From: Peptostreptococcus sp.
GTDB taxonomy: Bacteria; Bacillota; Clostridia; Peptostreptococcales; Peptostreptococcaceae
Direction: 5' to 3'
DNA length: 11,763 bases
Assembly (NCBI GenBank): GCA_020025095.1
Contig: JAHHSS010000049.1
Span: forward strand, 1 to 11,763
The translations under genes and the position numbers were made by a program. The notes below the pieces were generated by a model. The model was not told the DNA's origin and searched no databases. It saw nothing but the letters and a program-made list of their open reading frames with translations. Of this stretch, positions 1-6,987 are shown one piece after another (position 1 is the stretch's first letter; each line of letters opens with the position of its first letter).

Positions 1-60
1 CTATATAAATGAATAAAAATAGTTTTTAAACTTTTTTAAATGTATTTTCTTTTTAACGAA

Positions 61-1683
61 TTATTTATTATCCTTTTCGCTCTTTTCAAATTTCAAATTT
101 ATTACCTTTTTAGAATTTTCTTCTTTAGATACATTTTTTTCTTTTTTAAAACTTTCAATATCTATTTCTTTAAGCATCATCTCTATAAAATTGGATATAT
201 TTTTATCTGGTTCATCCTCTTTTGCCTCTTCCAGACTTTCTATTACCTTAATACTCCAGTTATCTTTAAAACAGTTTAATAGCTCAACAGATTTCATTCT
301 TACATCTTTGAATCGAGCAAATAAACACTTTATAAAAAATTCCTCTTTATAATCTCCAAAATTTTTCATATTTTCAAGTATATAAACTAGCCAAACATCT
401 GGTAAATACTTTATATTCGCTTCCTCAACACTTCTATATGAATTTAAAACATCTTCAGGTAGATTTTCTTCCAAAACTTCATATACAACCTGCTGATATT
501 TTTGTCCGTTTTCAACCAAAAAATACTCTATCAAATCAAAATAAAAAGGTAGTATATCAAAAATAACTCTAAATACAAATTCATCTATTGTTTTACCTGA
601 GTAATATTGATATTCTTTTAATACAAATAACATCAAACTTGCTTCGTCAATATTGAAATATATATTTTCAGAAAGTTCTTCTAGTATTTTTTTTTCCAAG
701 TCAAATTTCTCTAAAATAACACTACAAGCTTTTATAATTTGCTCTTCAGTATCAATCTTCCAACCATTTTTTACATAAATTTCATCGTCATCACCTATAA
801 CTTTTTCTAATCCTGATTTTATAATTAATATCGCTGCTAAATCAATATAATTACTTGCATATCTATTGGCATTTGATATATATTTTTCAATTAAATTCCT
901 ACTTATTGAAAATTCTTTAAAATAGGATTCATAAAAAGAATAAGCTATTAAAGTAGATATACTTCTGAAATTTTCTTTTGTTATTTCCATTTCACAAAAA
1001 TAATCTTCTAAAAGAAGATTTTTAGCGATGCTCAATGAAATTTCTTTCTTTCCAAAAAAAGACTCCTCTATCGCTTTCTCTACCATATATTTTTTTTGTT
1101 CTTCAGTTGTTGGTTTGTATTTTATAGCAGAAAACAACTTTCCATATCCATCCGTATTTCTTAATAGTTCTTCTAATATCTCATTATAATCAGAAAATCT
1201 ATAACTAGCTTCTATAACATAAATTGTAAATTCACTATGATAACCTAGAGTCATCATCACTTTCTTTGTATAGTCATTTTCAAAATTTCCCAATATTAAT
1301 ATTCCTAATTTTACTAAACTGTCATATACACTCTGTGTTGTCAATCTAATAGCAAAGTTGTATATTTCATCCAGACTAAAATATCCATAGTCTATACTTG
1401 CTCTTAATAAGTCAACAAATTGCCTCATATACAAACATAGTGGAACTTCTTTAATATAGAGTAAAAGACTTATATCTTTTTTCTTATTCTCTATATGATT
1501 TTTAATTTTCTTGATTGTCTTATACGCTATTCTTTCTTTGTCTTCATTACTTAAATTTTCTTCTTCACTTAATAACTTACTAAACTCGTATTTTCCGGCC
1601 TCTGAAAGAGGTTGAAATATGTACGGTAGTTCATTAGTTTCTTGGAATGCCTTCCTTATTTCACTATATATGCTTACTGACAT
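61..1683 (-). CDS. Conserved-looking helical protein of unknown function (540 aa)
   Basis: I do not recognise a catalytic motif. The 540-residue product is rich in Glu, Lys, Leu, Ile, Tyr and Phe, has few Gly and Pro, and looks almost entirely alpha-helical. Short amphipathic helices repeat along its length, which resembles HEAT/TPR-type helical-repeat architecture, but no repeat consensus can be proved by eye. There is no signal peptide or membrane segment, so it should be cytosolic. The last ~30 residues are a charged Lys/Glu-rich tail, probably disordered. The ATG is preceded by AAGGTGA four bases upstream. It is transcribed alone: a terminator lies between it and the upstream asparaginase gene, and a weak extended -10 lies at 1751-1759. 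From memory, clostridial proteins of this kind are sometimes labelled 'limonene hydroxylase'; nothing in the sequence (no flavin, haem or iron motif) supports that name. Confidence 0.8.
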   Translation of the reverse strand: MSVSIYSEIRKAFQETNELPYIFQPLSEAGKYEFSKLLSEEENLSNEDKERIAYKTIKKIKNHIENKKKDISLLLYIKEVPLCLYMRQFVDLLRASIDYGYFSLDEIYNFAIRLTTQSVYDSLVKLGILILGNFENDYTKKVMMTLGYHSEFTIYVIEASYRFSDYNEILEELLRNTDGYGKLFSAIKYKPTTEEQKKYMVEKAIEESFFGKKEISLSIAKNLLLEDYFCEMEITKENFRSISTLIAYSFYESYFKEFSISRNLIEKYISNANRYASNYIDLAAILIIKSGLEKVIGDDDEIYVKNGWKIDTEEQIIKACSVILEKFDLEKKILEELSENIYFNIDEASLMLFVLKEYQYYSGKTIDEFVFRVIFDILPFYFDLIEYFLVENGQKYQQVVYEVLEENLPEDVLNSYRSVEEANIKYLPDVWLVYILENMKNFGDYKEEFFIKCLFARFKDVRMKSVELLNCFKDNWSIKVIESLEEAKEDEPDKNISNFIEMMLKEIDIESFKKEKNVSKEENSKKVINLKFEKSEKDNK

Positions 1684-1750
1684 AAGGTCACCTTCTTCCT
1701 TTATTTATAGTTACAAAATATCTAAAAATTTATTTCCACTTTATATTTCT

Positions 1751-1759
1751 ATAGTATCA
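1751..1759 (-). promoter_or_regulatory. Possible extended -10 promoter for the 540-aa gene
   Basis: On the minus strand the sequence reads TGATACTAT, an extended -10 element (TGn followed by TACTAT, four of six matches to TATAAT). No good -35 sits 16-18 bases upstream. It lies about 70 bases before the start codon and downstream of the asparaginase terminator, so some promoter is needed here. This is the best candidate seen, but it is weak. Confidence 0.35.
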
Positions 1760-1851
1760 CACTTTTTATAAACATTACATCATTTTAAAAATATGCTATA
1801 TATTTTTATTTTTTTAAAATATACTAAAAAATGTGCAGAAAAGTTTAAAAT

Positions 1852-1892
1852 AAAAAATGCCGTTAGTATTAACTTTTTACAAAACGGCATTT
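1852..1892 (-). terminator. Rho-independent terminator of the asparaginase operon
   Basis: Perfect 10-bp arms AAATGCCGTT (1855-1864) and AACGGCATTT (1883-1892) enclose an 18-base loop. Read on the minus strand, the stem runs directly into a T-tract (1857-1852). It begins 24 bases after the asparaginase stop codon, so it should end that operon and separate it from the 540-aa gene. Confidence 0.85.
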
Positions 1893-1915
1893 ACATAAAT
1901 TTTACTTTTATATTT

Positions 1916-2911
1916 TTAATAGACTATATCATGTGATATTGGCTCGTAAAACATTCTTTCTACTTCTTTAACATCTTTGGTTATTCCTGTTATCCACATC
2001 ATTTTACAAACAGTCGATTCCGTAGTCATATTATAATTTTCTAAAAGGTTAAGATTATCTTTTATTTCATATCCAACCTGATAAACTTCCATATTACTTC
2101 CTTCGTGAGGTACTGAAGTAGAAAGTATAATAATTTTACCCTGTTTTTTTAGTTCTTGAAGCTTTTTAAATAGTGAATCATCACCATCATAAGAAGGTAT
2201 ACCTCCTACACCAAAACCTTCTATTATCAAAACATCTGATACTTTTCCCATAAATTCAAATAACTCAGGGCTTATTCCAGGAACTAACTTTAAAATATTA
2301 ACGTTTGTATTTAACTTATCATAAAAGATAACATCTCCTTTTATCTTTTCTTCCAGATAATAAATTACTCTTCCGTTGAATACTCTTCCTACCATAGGAT
2401 AGTCGATACTATCAAATGCATTATAACTATGAGTTCTTGTTTTTCTAGCCCTTGTTCCCAGTATTATCTTAGAATCAAAAACTATATGCACTCCACATGC
2501 TTTTTCATCACAAGCATATATAAAAGAATCATATAGATTTTTCCTAGCATCTGTATCTTCTAAATATATAGACTTCTGAGAACCTGTCATTACTACAGGT
2601 TTCTTGGAGTTCTGTATAAGATAAGATAAAGCTGAAGCTGTATATGCCAGAGTATCCGTTCCATGTGCGATTACAAAAGCATCATATTTTTCATAGTTCT
2701 CTTTCACACAATTTGCTATTTTTATCCAACCTTTTGGACTCATATTGCTACTATCTATATTCATTAACTGAATAGCACTTACTTCACATAAATCTGCAAT
2801 ATGCGGTGCAAGTTCAAGAATTTCATCACTTGTAATACTAGGTACTAAACCAACTGCTGTAGGTTTAGATGCAATAGTACCACCAGTTGCAATTAATAAT
2901 ATTTTTTTCAT
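1916..2911 (-). CDS. ansA: L-asparaginase, type I (AnsA-like), cytosolic
   Basis: The enzyme hydrolyses L-asparagine to aspartate and ammonia. The N-terminal motif ATGGTIAS (residues 8-15) carries the nucleophile Thr12. HGTDT at 83-87 supplies Thr85 and Asp86, and Lys157 follows in the RARKTR segment, so the two Thr-Asp-Lys active-site groups known for this family are complete. The block DSSNMSPKGW (53-62) and the stretch AYTASALSYL after HGTDT are typical of the type I (E. coli AnsA) branch, as is PGISPELF later on. There is no signal peptide, which agrees with a cytosolic enzyme and not the secreted type II. At 331 aa it is full length. The start follows AGAGGT, and the 19-base gap to the upstream membrane-protein gene makes the two an operon. 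Glutaminase side activity cannot be judged from sequence. Confidence 0.95.
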   Translation of the reverse strand: MKKILLIATGGTIASKPTAVGLVPSITSDEILELAPHIADLCEVSAIQLMNIDSSNMSPKGWIKIANCVKENYEKYDAFVIAHGTDTLAYTASALSYLIQNSKKPVVMTGSQKSIYLEDTDARKNLYDSFIYACDEKACGVHIVFDSKIILGTRARKTRTHSYNAFDSIDYPMVGRVFNGRVIYYLEEKIKGDVIFYDKLNTNVNILKLVPGISPELFEFMGKVSDVLIIEGFGVGGIPSYDGDDSLFKKLQELKKQGKIIILSTSVPHEGSNMEVYQVGYEIKDNLNLLENYNMTTESTVCKMMWITGITKDVKEVERMFYEPISHDIVY

Positions 2912-2930
2912 ATCAATACCTCTTTTAAAT

Positions 2931-3359
2931 TTAATTATATAACTTCTTCTTTATAACTCTATAGGTCATAAATACCACAAAGCCAAACATAAATAATTCT
3001 ATGGATTTAACTTTAAATAAAACAACTAAAAATATCGGTTTTGAGTATGATAACATAGCTCCTAAAAGCATTAAAATTATTATCATTTTATAAAAGAGTT
3101 GTCTTCTATTTTCTTCTTGTTGAGTCATATTTTTAGGCGATGTATACATTTTATATATAATAAAAAGAACTCCAACTATAACAACTATTACAGTAAAAAT
3201 GTCTCCTCTTGTAATTATACTTTCTGTAGAAAAATAACTTTTAGCCATAAATCCTCTAAAAATATCTACTACTGCCTTTATTAGTGCCGCTATACCTAAA
3301 ATTCCAACAGAAAAAATCGAGGCACTTAGAAAATCAAATCTATCACTTATCCATTTCAT
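2931..3359 (-). CDS. Small integral membrane protein of unknown function (142 aa)
   Basis: I do not recognise the family. Hydrophobic segments lie at about residues 12-34, 53-72, 89-105 and 108-134, giving three to four, possibly five, membrane helices. A polar linker rich in Gln, Glu, Asn and Arg (about 74-88) sits between the second and third, and the C-terminus is basic (RVIKKKLYN), which by the positive-inside rule puts it in the cytoplasm. There is no transporter signature and the protein is small for an amino-acid permease. The start codon follows GGGGAAGG. It is the first gene of an operon with the asparaginase, 19 bases downstream, so a link to asparagine/aspartate metabolism or membrane function is possible but only by association. 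Confidence 0.85.
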   Translation of the reverse strand: MKWISDRFDFLSASIFSVGILGIAALIKAVVDIFRGFMAKSYFSTESIITRGDIFTVIVVIVGVLFIIYKMYTSPKNMTQQEENRRQLFYKMIIILMLLGAMLSYSKPIFLVVLFKVKSIELFMFGFVVFMTYRVIKKKLYN

Positions 3360-3399
3360 ATACCTTCCCCTTTTATATATATTTTTTTAACTCTTTGCT

Positions 3400-3419
3400 A
3401 TGCAAACATATGCACACAT
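3400..3419. repeat. Tandem 10-bp direct repeat at the predicted transcription start of the ansA operon
   Basis: ATGCAAACAT (3400-3409) is followed immediately by ATGCACACAT (3410-3419), identical at nine of ten positions. The pair lies just downstream of the -10 at 3425-3430, at about +1 to +20 of the predicted transcript. Ten-base phasing puts both copies on one face of the helix, as expected of a regulator site. No known regulator is matched. Confidence 0.5.
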
Positions 3420-3424
3420 AAAAT

Positions 3425-3453
3425 ATTATACACAATATTCTTATCTTTTTCCA
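3425..3453 (-). promoter_or_regulatory. Sigma-A-type promoter of the membrane protein-ansA operon
   Basis: On the minus strand, -35 TGGAAA (3453-3448) and -10 TATAAT (3430-3425) are separated by 17 bases. The -10 is perfect and the -35 matches TTGACA at four of six. Predicted initiation near 3418 gives a leader of about 60 bases. Confidence 0.65.
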
Positions 3454-3530
3454 CACTCCAGATAAGTTCTAAATGTCTAATAAATCTTATTTTTAAAAGT
3501 TTAAATTAATTTATAAGTGACATTAAATTC

Positions 3531-3558
3531 AAAAAAATACAGCCTAAAGGCTGTATTT
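3531..3558 (-). terminator. Rho-independent terminator of the fructose operon
   Basis: Arms AAATACAGCC (3535-3544) and GGCTGTATTT (3549-3558) form a perfect 10-bp stem with a four-base loop. On the minus strand it is followed by seven T residues or more (3537-3531). It lies ten bases after the fruA stop codon. Confidence 0.92.
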
Positions 3559-3567
3559 AAAAATTTA

Positions 3568-5460
3568 TTATTTTCTTTCTGCTGGCTTTCTCCATATTCC
3601 ATATACTATTCCTGATATTAATGTTCCTATTGCTATTGCAAGAAGGAAGAAAAGTATATGATGTGGTTGCATTACAAATGCAACTAAAATTCCACCATGA
3701 GGGGCTGGAGTACTTACATGCCATAACTGAGTAAGTCCACCTGCTATTGCAGAACCAATTATTGAACTTGCTATTACTCTTACAGGATCCGCTGCTGCAA
3801 AAGGAATTGCACCTTCTGTAATAAACGTAAGTCCTAAAATCCAATTTGTAAGTCCTGACTGTATCTCTTTCTTAGTAAACTTTCTTTTAAATACAGTAGT
3901 CGCAAGAGCAATTGCTAGAGGTGGAACCATACCACCTGCCATAACAGCTGCCATAAAATTACCTTGCTGAGTAGATGTAAATACACCTATTGCAAAAGTA
4001 TATGCAGCCTTATTTATAGGACCACCCATATCTACTGCCATCATACCACCAAGAACAGCCCCTAATACAACTGCATTTCCTGTTCCCAGATGAGTAAGTG
4101 CATTATTCATAGACTTATTAATACCTGAAAAAACTGGATTAATTCCAAAATACATAATTGCCCCTGTAATTAATAAACCAAATATAGGGAATATAATCAT
4201 TGGCTTTATACCTTCTAATGATTTAGGTAATTTTGCTGTTAATTTTTTCAATAAAATCACTACATAACCTGCTATAAAACCTGCTGCTAATCCACCTAAA
4301 AATCCCGAACCAGTCTGAACAGCCATTAAACCTCCTACCATACCTGGCATTAAACCTGGTCTATCTGCTATACTCATAGCTATGTATCCTGCTAATACTG
4401 GTATCAACAGTGAAAAAGCACCATTACCACCAATATCCATAAGGAACTTGTATATTTCACTTTTTGATCCGAATAAACTTTCTGCCATAAATGATATCGC
4501 GATAAGTATACCACCACCTACTACAAATGGTAGCATATGACTTACTCCGTTCATTACATCTTTATATATCTTACTTCCTATTGATGATTTTTCTTTTATT
4601 TCCTCATTTGAACTTATATTTTCAGCACTATATATTTTACCTTCTTTTTTCAAGGTTCTATTAATCAATACTTCAGGATTTCTTATTGCTTCACTTACAG
4701 GAGTCTTAATTAAGTGCTTTCCATCGAATCTATTCATTTCTACATTTTTATCTGCTGAAACAATAACTCCTATCGCTCTTTTTATTTCATCTTTAGTAAG
4801 AACATTTTTAGCTCCATCACTTCCATTAGTTTCAACTCTTATATCTACATCCATTTTTTCAGCTGTTTCTTTCAAAGCATCTTCTGCCATGTATGTATGA
4901 GCTATTCCTGTAGGACAGGCTGTTACCGCTACCACAAGAGCTTTTTCACCATCTTTTTTCTTGCTTTTTTTAGCTTCTTCTCTTATTTTTTCAGTTTCTT
5001 TATTCTCTTTTTCACCAGCTTCCACAAGCTCTATTATTTCATCTGGATTCTTAGCCCCTTTTAACTTTTCTATGAAATTAGGCTTCAATAAAAGCTTTGA
5101 TAGATTTGCAAGGGTTTCAATATGAGTGTTATTAGCACCATCTTCAGCTGCTATCATGAAGAATAAATGTGCAGGCTGTCCATCTAGAGAATCATAATCT
5201 ATTCCCTTTTCACTTCTTGCAAATAAAACACATGGCATATTTACTGCCTTTGTCTTTGCATGTGGCATGGCAATGCCATCACCTAAGCCAGTAGATGAAA
5301 GTTCTTCTCTATTCATAATTTCTTTTCTAAATAGATTTTCATCATTTATCATTTTCTTTTCTTTTAACTTAATAATCATTTCATTTATTGCATCTATTTT
5401 ATTATCCGCACTAAGTTCCATAATCATTATTTCTTTTTTTAATAAATCAGAAATTTTCAT
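3568..5460 (-). CDS. fruA: Fructose-specific PTS permease, fused EIIA-EIIB-EIIC
   Basis: This membrane protein imports fructose and phosphorylates it to fructose-1-phosphate with phosphate passed from HPr. Three domains are visible in one chain. EIIA (about 1-150) has the phospho-accepting His67 in GIAMPHAK. A Lys/Glu-rich linker (about 150-172) leads to EIIB (about 173-270), with the phospho-accepting Cys182 in TACPTGIAHT. EIIC (about 295-625) is a multi-helix channel with VDMGGPINK (476-484), ITEGAIPF (547-554) and PHGG (587-590), all typical of the fructose family. At 630 aa in A-B-C order it matches Bacillus-type FruA. GGGAG lies upstream of the ATG. It is second in the operon, 169 bases after fruK, with a hairpin (5481-5512) just before its ribosome binding site. 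The fructose call rests on family and the neighbouring fruK; a related substrate such as mannose or tagatose is less likely. Confidence 0.95.
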   Translation of the reverse strand: MKISDLLKKEIMIMELSADNKIDAINEMIIKLKEKKMINDENLFRKEIMNREELSSTGLGDGIAMPHAKTKAVNMPCVLFARSEKGIDYDSLDGQPAHLFFMIAAEDGANNTHIETLANLSKLLLKPNFIEKLKGAKNPDEIIELVEAGEKENKETEKIREEAKKSKKKDGEKALVVAVTACPTGIAHTYMAEDALKETAEKMDVDIRVETNGSDGAKNVLTKDEIKRAIGVIVSADKNVEMNRFDGKHLIKTPVSEAIRNPEVLINRTLKKEGKIYSAENISSNEEIKEKSSIGSKIYKDVMNGVSHMLPFVVGGGILIAISFMAESLFGSKSEIYKFLMDIGGNGAFSLLIPVLAGYIAMSIADRPGLMPGMVGGLMAVQTGSGFLGGLAAGFIAGYVVILLKKLTAKLPKSLEGIKPMIIFPIFGLLITGAIMYFGINPVFSGINKSMNNALTHLGTGNAVVLGAVLGGMMAVDMGGPINKAAYTFAIGVFTSTQQGNFMAAVMAGGMVPPLAIALATTVFKRKFTKKEIQSGLTNWILGLTFITEGAIPFAAADPVRVIASSIIGSAIAGGLTQLWHVSTPAPHGGILVAFVMQPHHILFFLLAIAIGTLISGIVYGIWRKPAERK

Positions 5461-5480
5461 GCTTTCTCCCTTTCACATAC

Positions 5481-5512
5481 TAGACACTAGTCTAATAAAT
5501 CATAAGTGTCTA
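5481..5512 (-). promoter_or_regulatory. Intercistronic hairpin just before the fruA ribosome binding site
   Basis: Perfect 8-bp arms TAGACACT (5481-5488) and AGTGTCTA (5505-5512) enclose a 16-base loop. In fruK-fruA mRNA it ends about ten bases before the GGGAG of fruA. There is no T-tract after it, so it is not a terminator. It could set relative expression through mRNA processing or stability, or hold a protein-binding dyad. No convincing separate fruA promoter was seen in the 169-base gap. Confidence 0.5.
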
Positions 5513-5629
5513 CTCTATATAATCAATTTTTAACCATAATAAATAAAAATATATTTTAAAATTAAATAAAAATAGATAATAATCCTTTATTATTTGTATC
5601 TATATTTATCATTTGTGTATTCATAATTT

Positions 5630-6550
5630 TTACATAGTCTTATATTCTTCTATAACTGCTTTTTTATACATTTTTTCCACTTCTTCTTTACTTGCTATAT
5701 CCTGGCAAAAAGCAGTTGCAGTAGCACAAGACACAGCTATTTTAAAGCTTTCCTTTTCATCGTTTCCTTCTTTTAAACTAGCTACAAATCCTGCTAACAT
5801 AGAATCTCCAGCACCTACCGAGTTAATCAACTTCCCTTCTATTCTAGGTGCAAAATATATATTTTCTTGGCTAAAGAATAATGCACCATCTTGTCCCATA
5901 GAAACAATTACATATTTTGCTCCCATTTCAAGGCATTTCTTTCCATAAGGTATTATTTCTCTTTTTGTTTCAAACTTTCTTCCAAACAAATCTCCTAATT
6001 CATCTATGTTTGGTTTTATTAGTAGTGGTTTCTTTTCAATTAAATCAGAAAGTTTTTCACCTGAAATATCTACTACAAAATCTGCTCCATTTTCTATACA
6101 TACATCTACAATTTGAGTTAATATATTCTCATCAAGTCCTGGAGCACTACTTCCTGAAACAATTACTATATCACCTTTCGATACATTTCTAATTTTTCTT
6201 AAAAAATCTTCCTGTTCATCTGATTTTATCTCTGGGCCTTTTCCATTAATCTCACTTTCGCATTCTGACTTTAGTTTTACATTTATTCTCGTATTTTGAC
6301 TTACTTGAGTAAACATTTCTAACATACATTCTTCTTTAAACCAACTCTTTATATAATCTCCAGTAAATCCACCTGTGAAACCTAATGCTGTACTCTCTAT
6401 GCCTATGTTTTTAAGAAGCTTAGAAACCATAATTCCCTTGCCCCCTACATTTGAATACTCTTTTTTCGATCTATTTAATCCACCTTCAACAAATTTATCT
6501 ACTTCAACAACATAATCTATAGATGGATTAAGAGTTACTGTATATATCAT
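5630..6550 (-). CDS. fruK: 1-phosphofructokinase (PfkB/ribokinase family)
   Basis: The cytosolic enzyme converts fructose-1-phosphate, the product of the PTS permease, to fructose-1,6-bisphosphate using ATP. The 306-aa chain starts with TLNPSIDY, the usual opening of the 1-phosphofructokinase/tagatose-6-phosphate kinase branch. GGKG follows at 36-39, KPNIDEL at 179-185, and the C-terminal PfkB signature NSVGAGDSMLAGF at 243-255 carries the catalytic base Asp249. One position is odd: the usual GGKGINVS reads GGKGIMVS, with Met41 in place of the conserved Asn. The start follows GGGAG about seven bases upstream. It is the first gene of the operon and is transcribed from a promoter at 6643-6671 embedded in a repeat array. 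Tagatose-6-phosphate kinase is an alternative within the same family, but the adjacent fructose permease favours FruK. Confidence 0.93.
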   Translation of the reverse strand: MIYTVTLNPSIDYVVEVDKFVEGGLNRSKKEYSNVGGKGIMVSKLLKNIGIESTALGFTGGFTGDYIKSWFKEECMLEMFTQVSQNTRINVKLKSECESEINGKGPEIKSDEQEDFLRKIRNVSKGDIVIVSGSSAPGLDENILTQIVDVCIENGADFVVDISGEKLSDLIEKKPLLIKPNIDELGDLFGRKFETKREIIPYGKKCLEMGAKYVIVSMGQDGALFFSQENIYFAPRIEGKLINSVGAGDSMLAGFVASLKEGNDEKESFKIAVSCATATAFCQDIASKEEVEKMYKKAVIEEYKTM

Positions 6551-6642
6551 ATTTTCACTCCCTTCTTACTTTTACAGTAATTTCTTTCAAAATCTTTCAT
6601 CGCTTATTAAACACTAAATAGATAGTACTCTGCTTTTCTTTG

Positions 6643-6671
6643 ATTATAGCACTTCAAAAAATATATTTCAA
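6643..6671 (-). promoter_or_regulatory. Strong sigma-A-type promoter of the fruK-fruA operon
   Basis: On the minus strand, -35 TTGAAA (6671-6666) and a perfect -10 TATAAT (6648-6643) are separated by 17 bases. Predicted initiation near 6636 gives a leader of about 86 bases. The -35 overlaps the promoter-proximal repeat of the operator array, so repressor binding there would block RNA polymerase. Confidence 0.8.
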
Positions 6672-6741
6672 TCATTTTCTATCATTTTCTATTTTTAAAA
6701 ATCGTTTTTCCTTTTATTTTCTTTCATTTTCTGTCATTTTC
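6662..6741 (-). promoter_or_regulatory. Phased direct-repeat operator array, probable DeoR/FruR binding region
   Basis: Minus-strand 8-mers related to GAAAATGA recur every 10 bp in two groups. The upstream group occupies 6734-6741, 6724-6731, 6714-6721 (GAAAATAA) and 6704-6711 (GGAAAAAC). The downstream group occupies 6682-6689, 6672-6679 and 6662-6669 (GAAATATA), the last overlapping the -35. The groups are 22 bp apart, so all copies lie on about the same helix face. DeoR-family sugar repressors are known to bind short direct repeats at helical-turn spacing, and the neighbouring DeoR gene is the obvious candidate. The assignment is inferred; the repeats are seen. Confidence 0.7.
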
Positions 6742-6807
6742 ATTGAAAGTTCTGTTTTAAATTTATAAGTTAAAATTTTATATATGATTACACTTACAGT
6801 TAAAATT

Positions 6808-6831
6808 AAAAAAGATGGCAAAAGCCATCTT
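6808..6831 (-). terminator. Terminator downstream of the DeoR-family regulator gene
   Basis: Arms AAGATGGC (6812-6819) and GCCATCTT (6824-6831) form an 8-bp stem with a four-base loop, followed on the minus strand by TTTT and further AT-rich sequence. It lies about 155 bases after the regulator stop codon and upstream of the fruK promoter, so it should insulate the operon from regulator transcription. Confidence 0.75.
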
Positions 6832-6987
6832 CCTAGAATATAAGTTATACTTAATCAAGTTTATTAAATTTATACCGTAAAATACTACTGTTTTAAAAGT
6901 AATTAATCTTATAACTAAACTATTAATATAAATTTACATTTTTTATACTTATATTTTTTATGACCAATAAACAACTTTAGTATTTTG
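6832..6987. other. AT-rich 3' region of the regulator transcript; no gene seen
   Basis: This is the part of the 437-base gap between the regulator and fruK not taken up by the terminator, repeat array, promoter and leader. Neither strand shows an open frame with a ribosome binding site, and no structured RNA or further strong inverted repeat was found. Confidence 0.5.

Noticed and set aside
21..32. AGTTTTTAAACT as a terminator for the 540-aa gene.
   Set aside because: The stem is only 5 bp and nearly all A/T; the real terminator probably lies beyond the left edge.
3475..3486. GTCTAATAAATC is shared with the fruK-fruA gap (5490-5501).
   Set aside because: Flanks differ completely and a 12-mer in AT-rich DNA is not significant.
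6701..6716. Possible cre site around the CG at 6703-6704 in the fruK upstream array.
   Set aside because: Both conserved outer pairs (TG and CA) are missing, leaving only the central AACG.
6884..6895. ACTACTGTTTTA also occurs in the mntH terminator stem (10307-10318), suggesting a shared repeat.
   Set aside because: A 12-base AT-rich match is expected by chance in a window of this size, and the copy here has no matching second arm.
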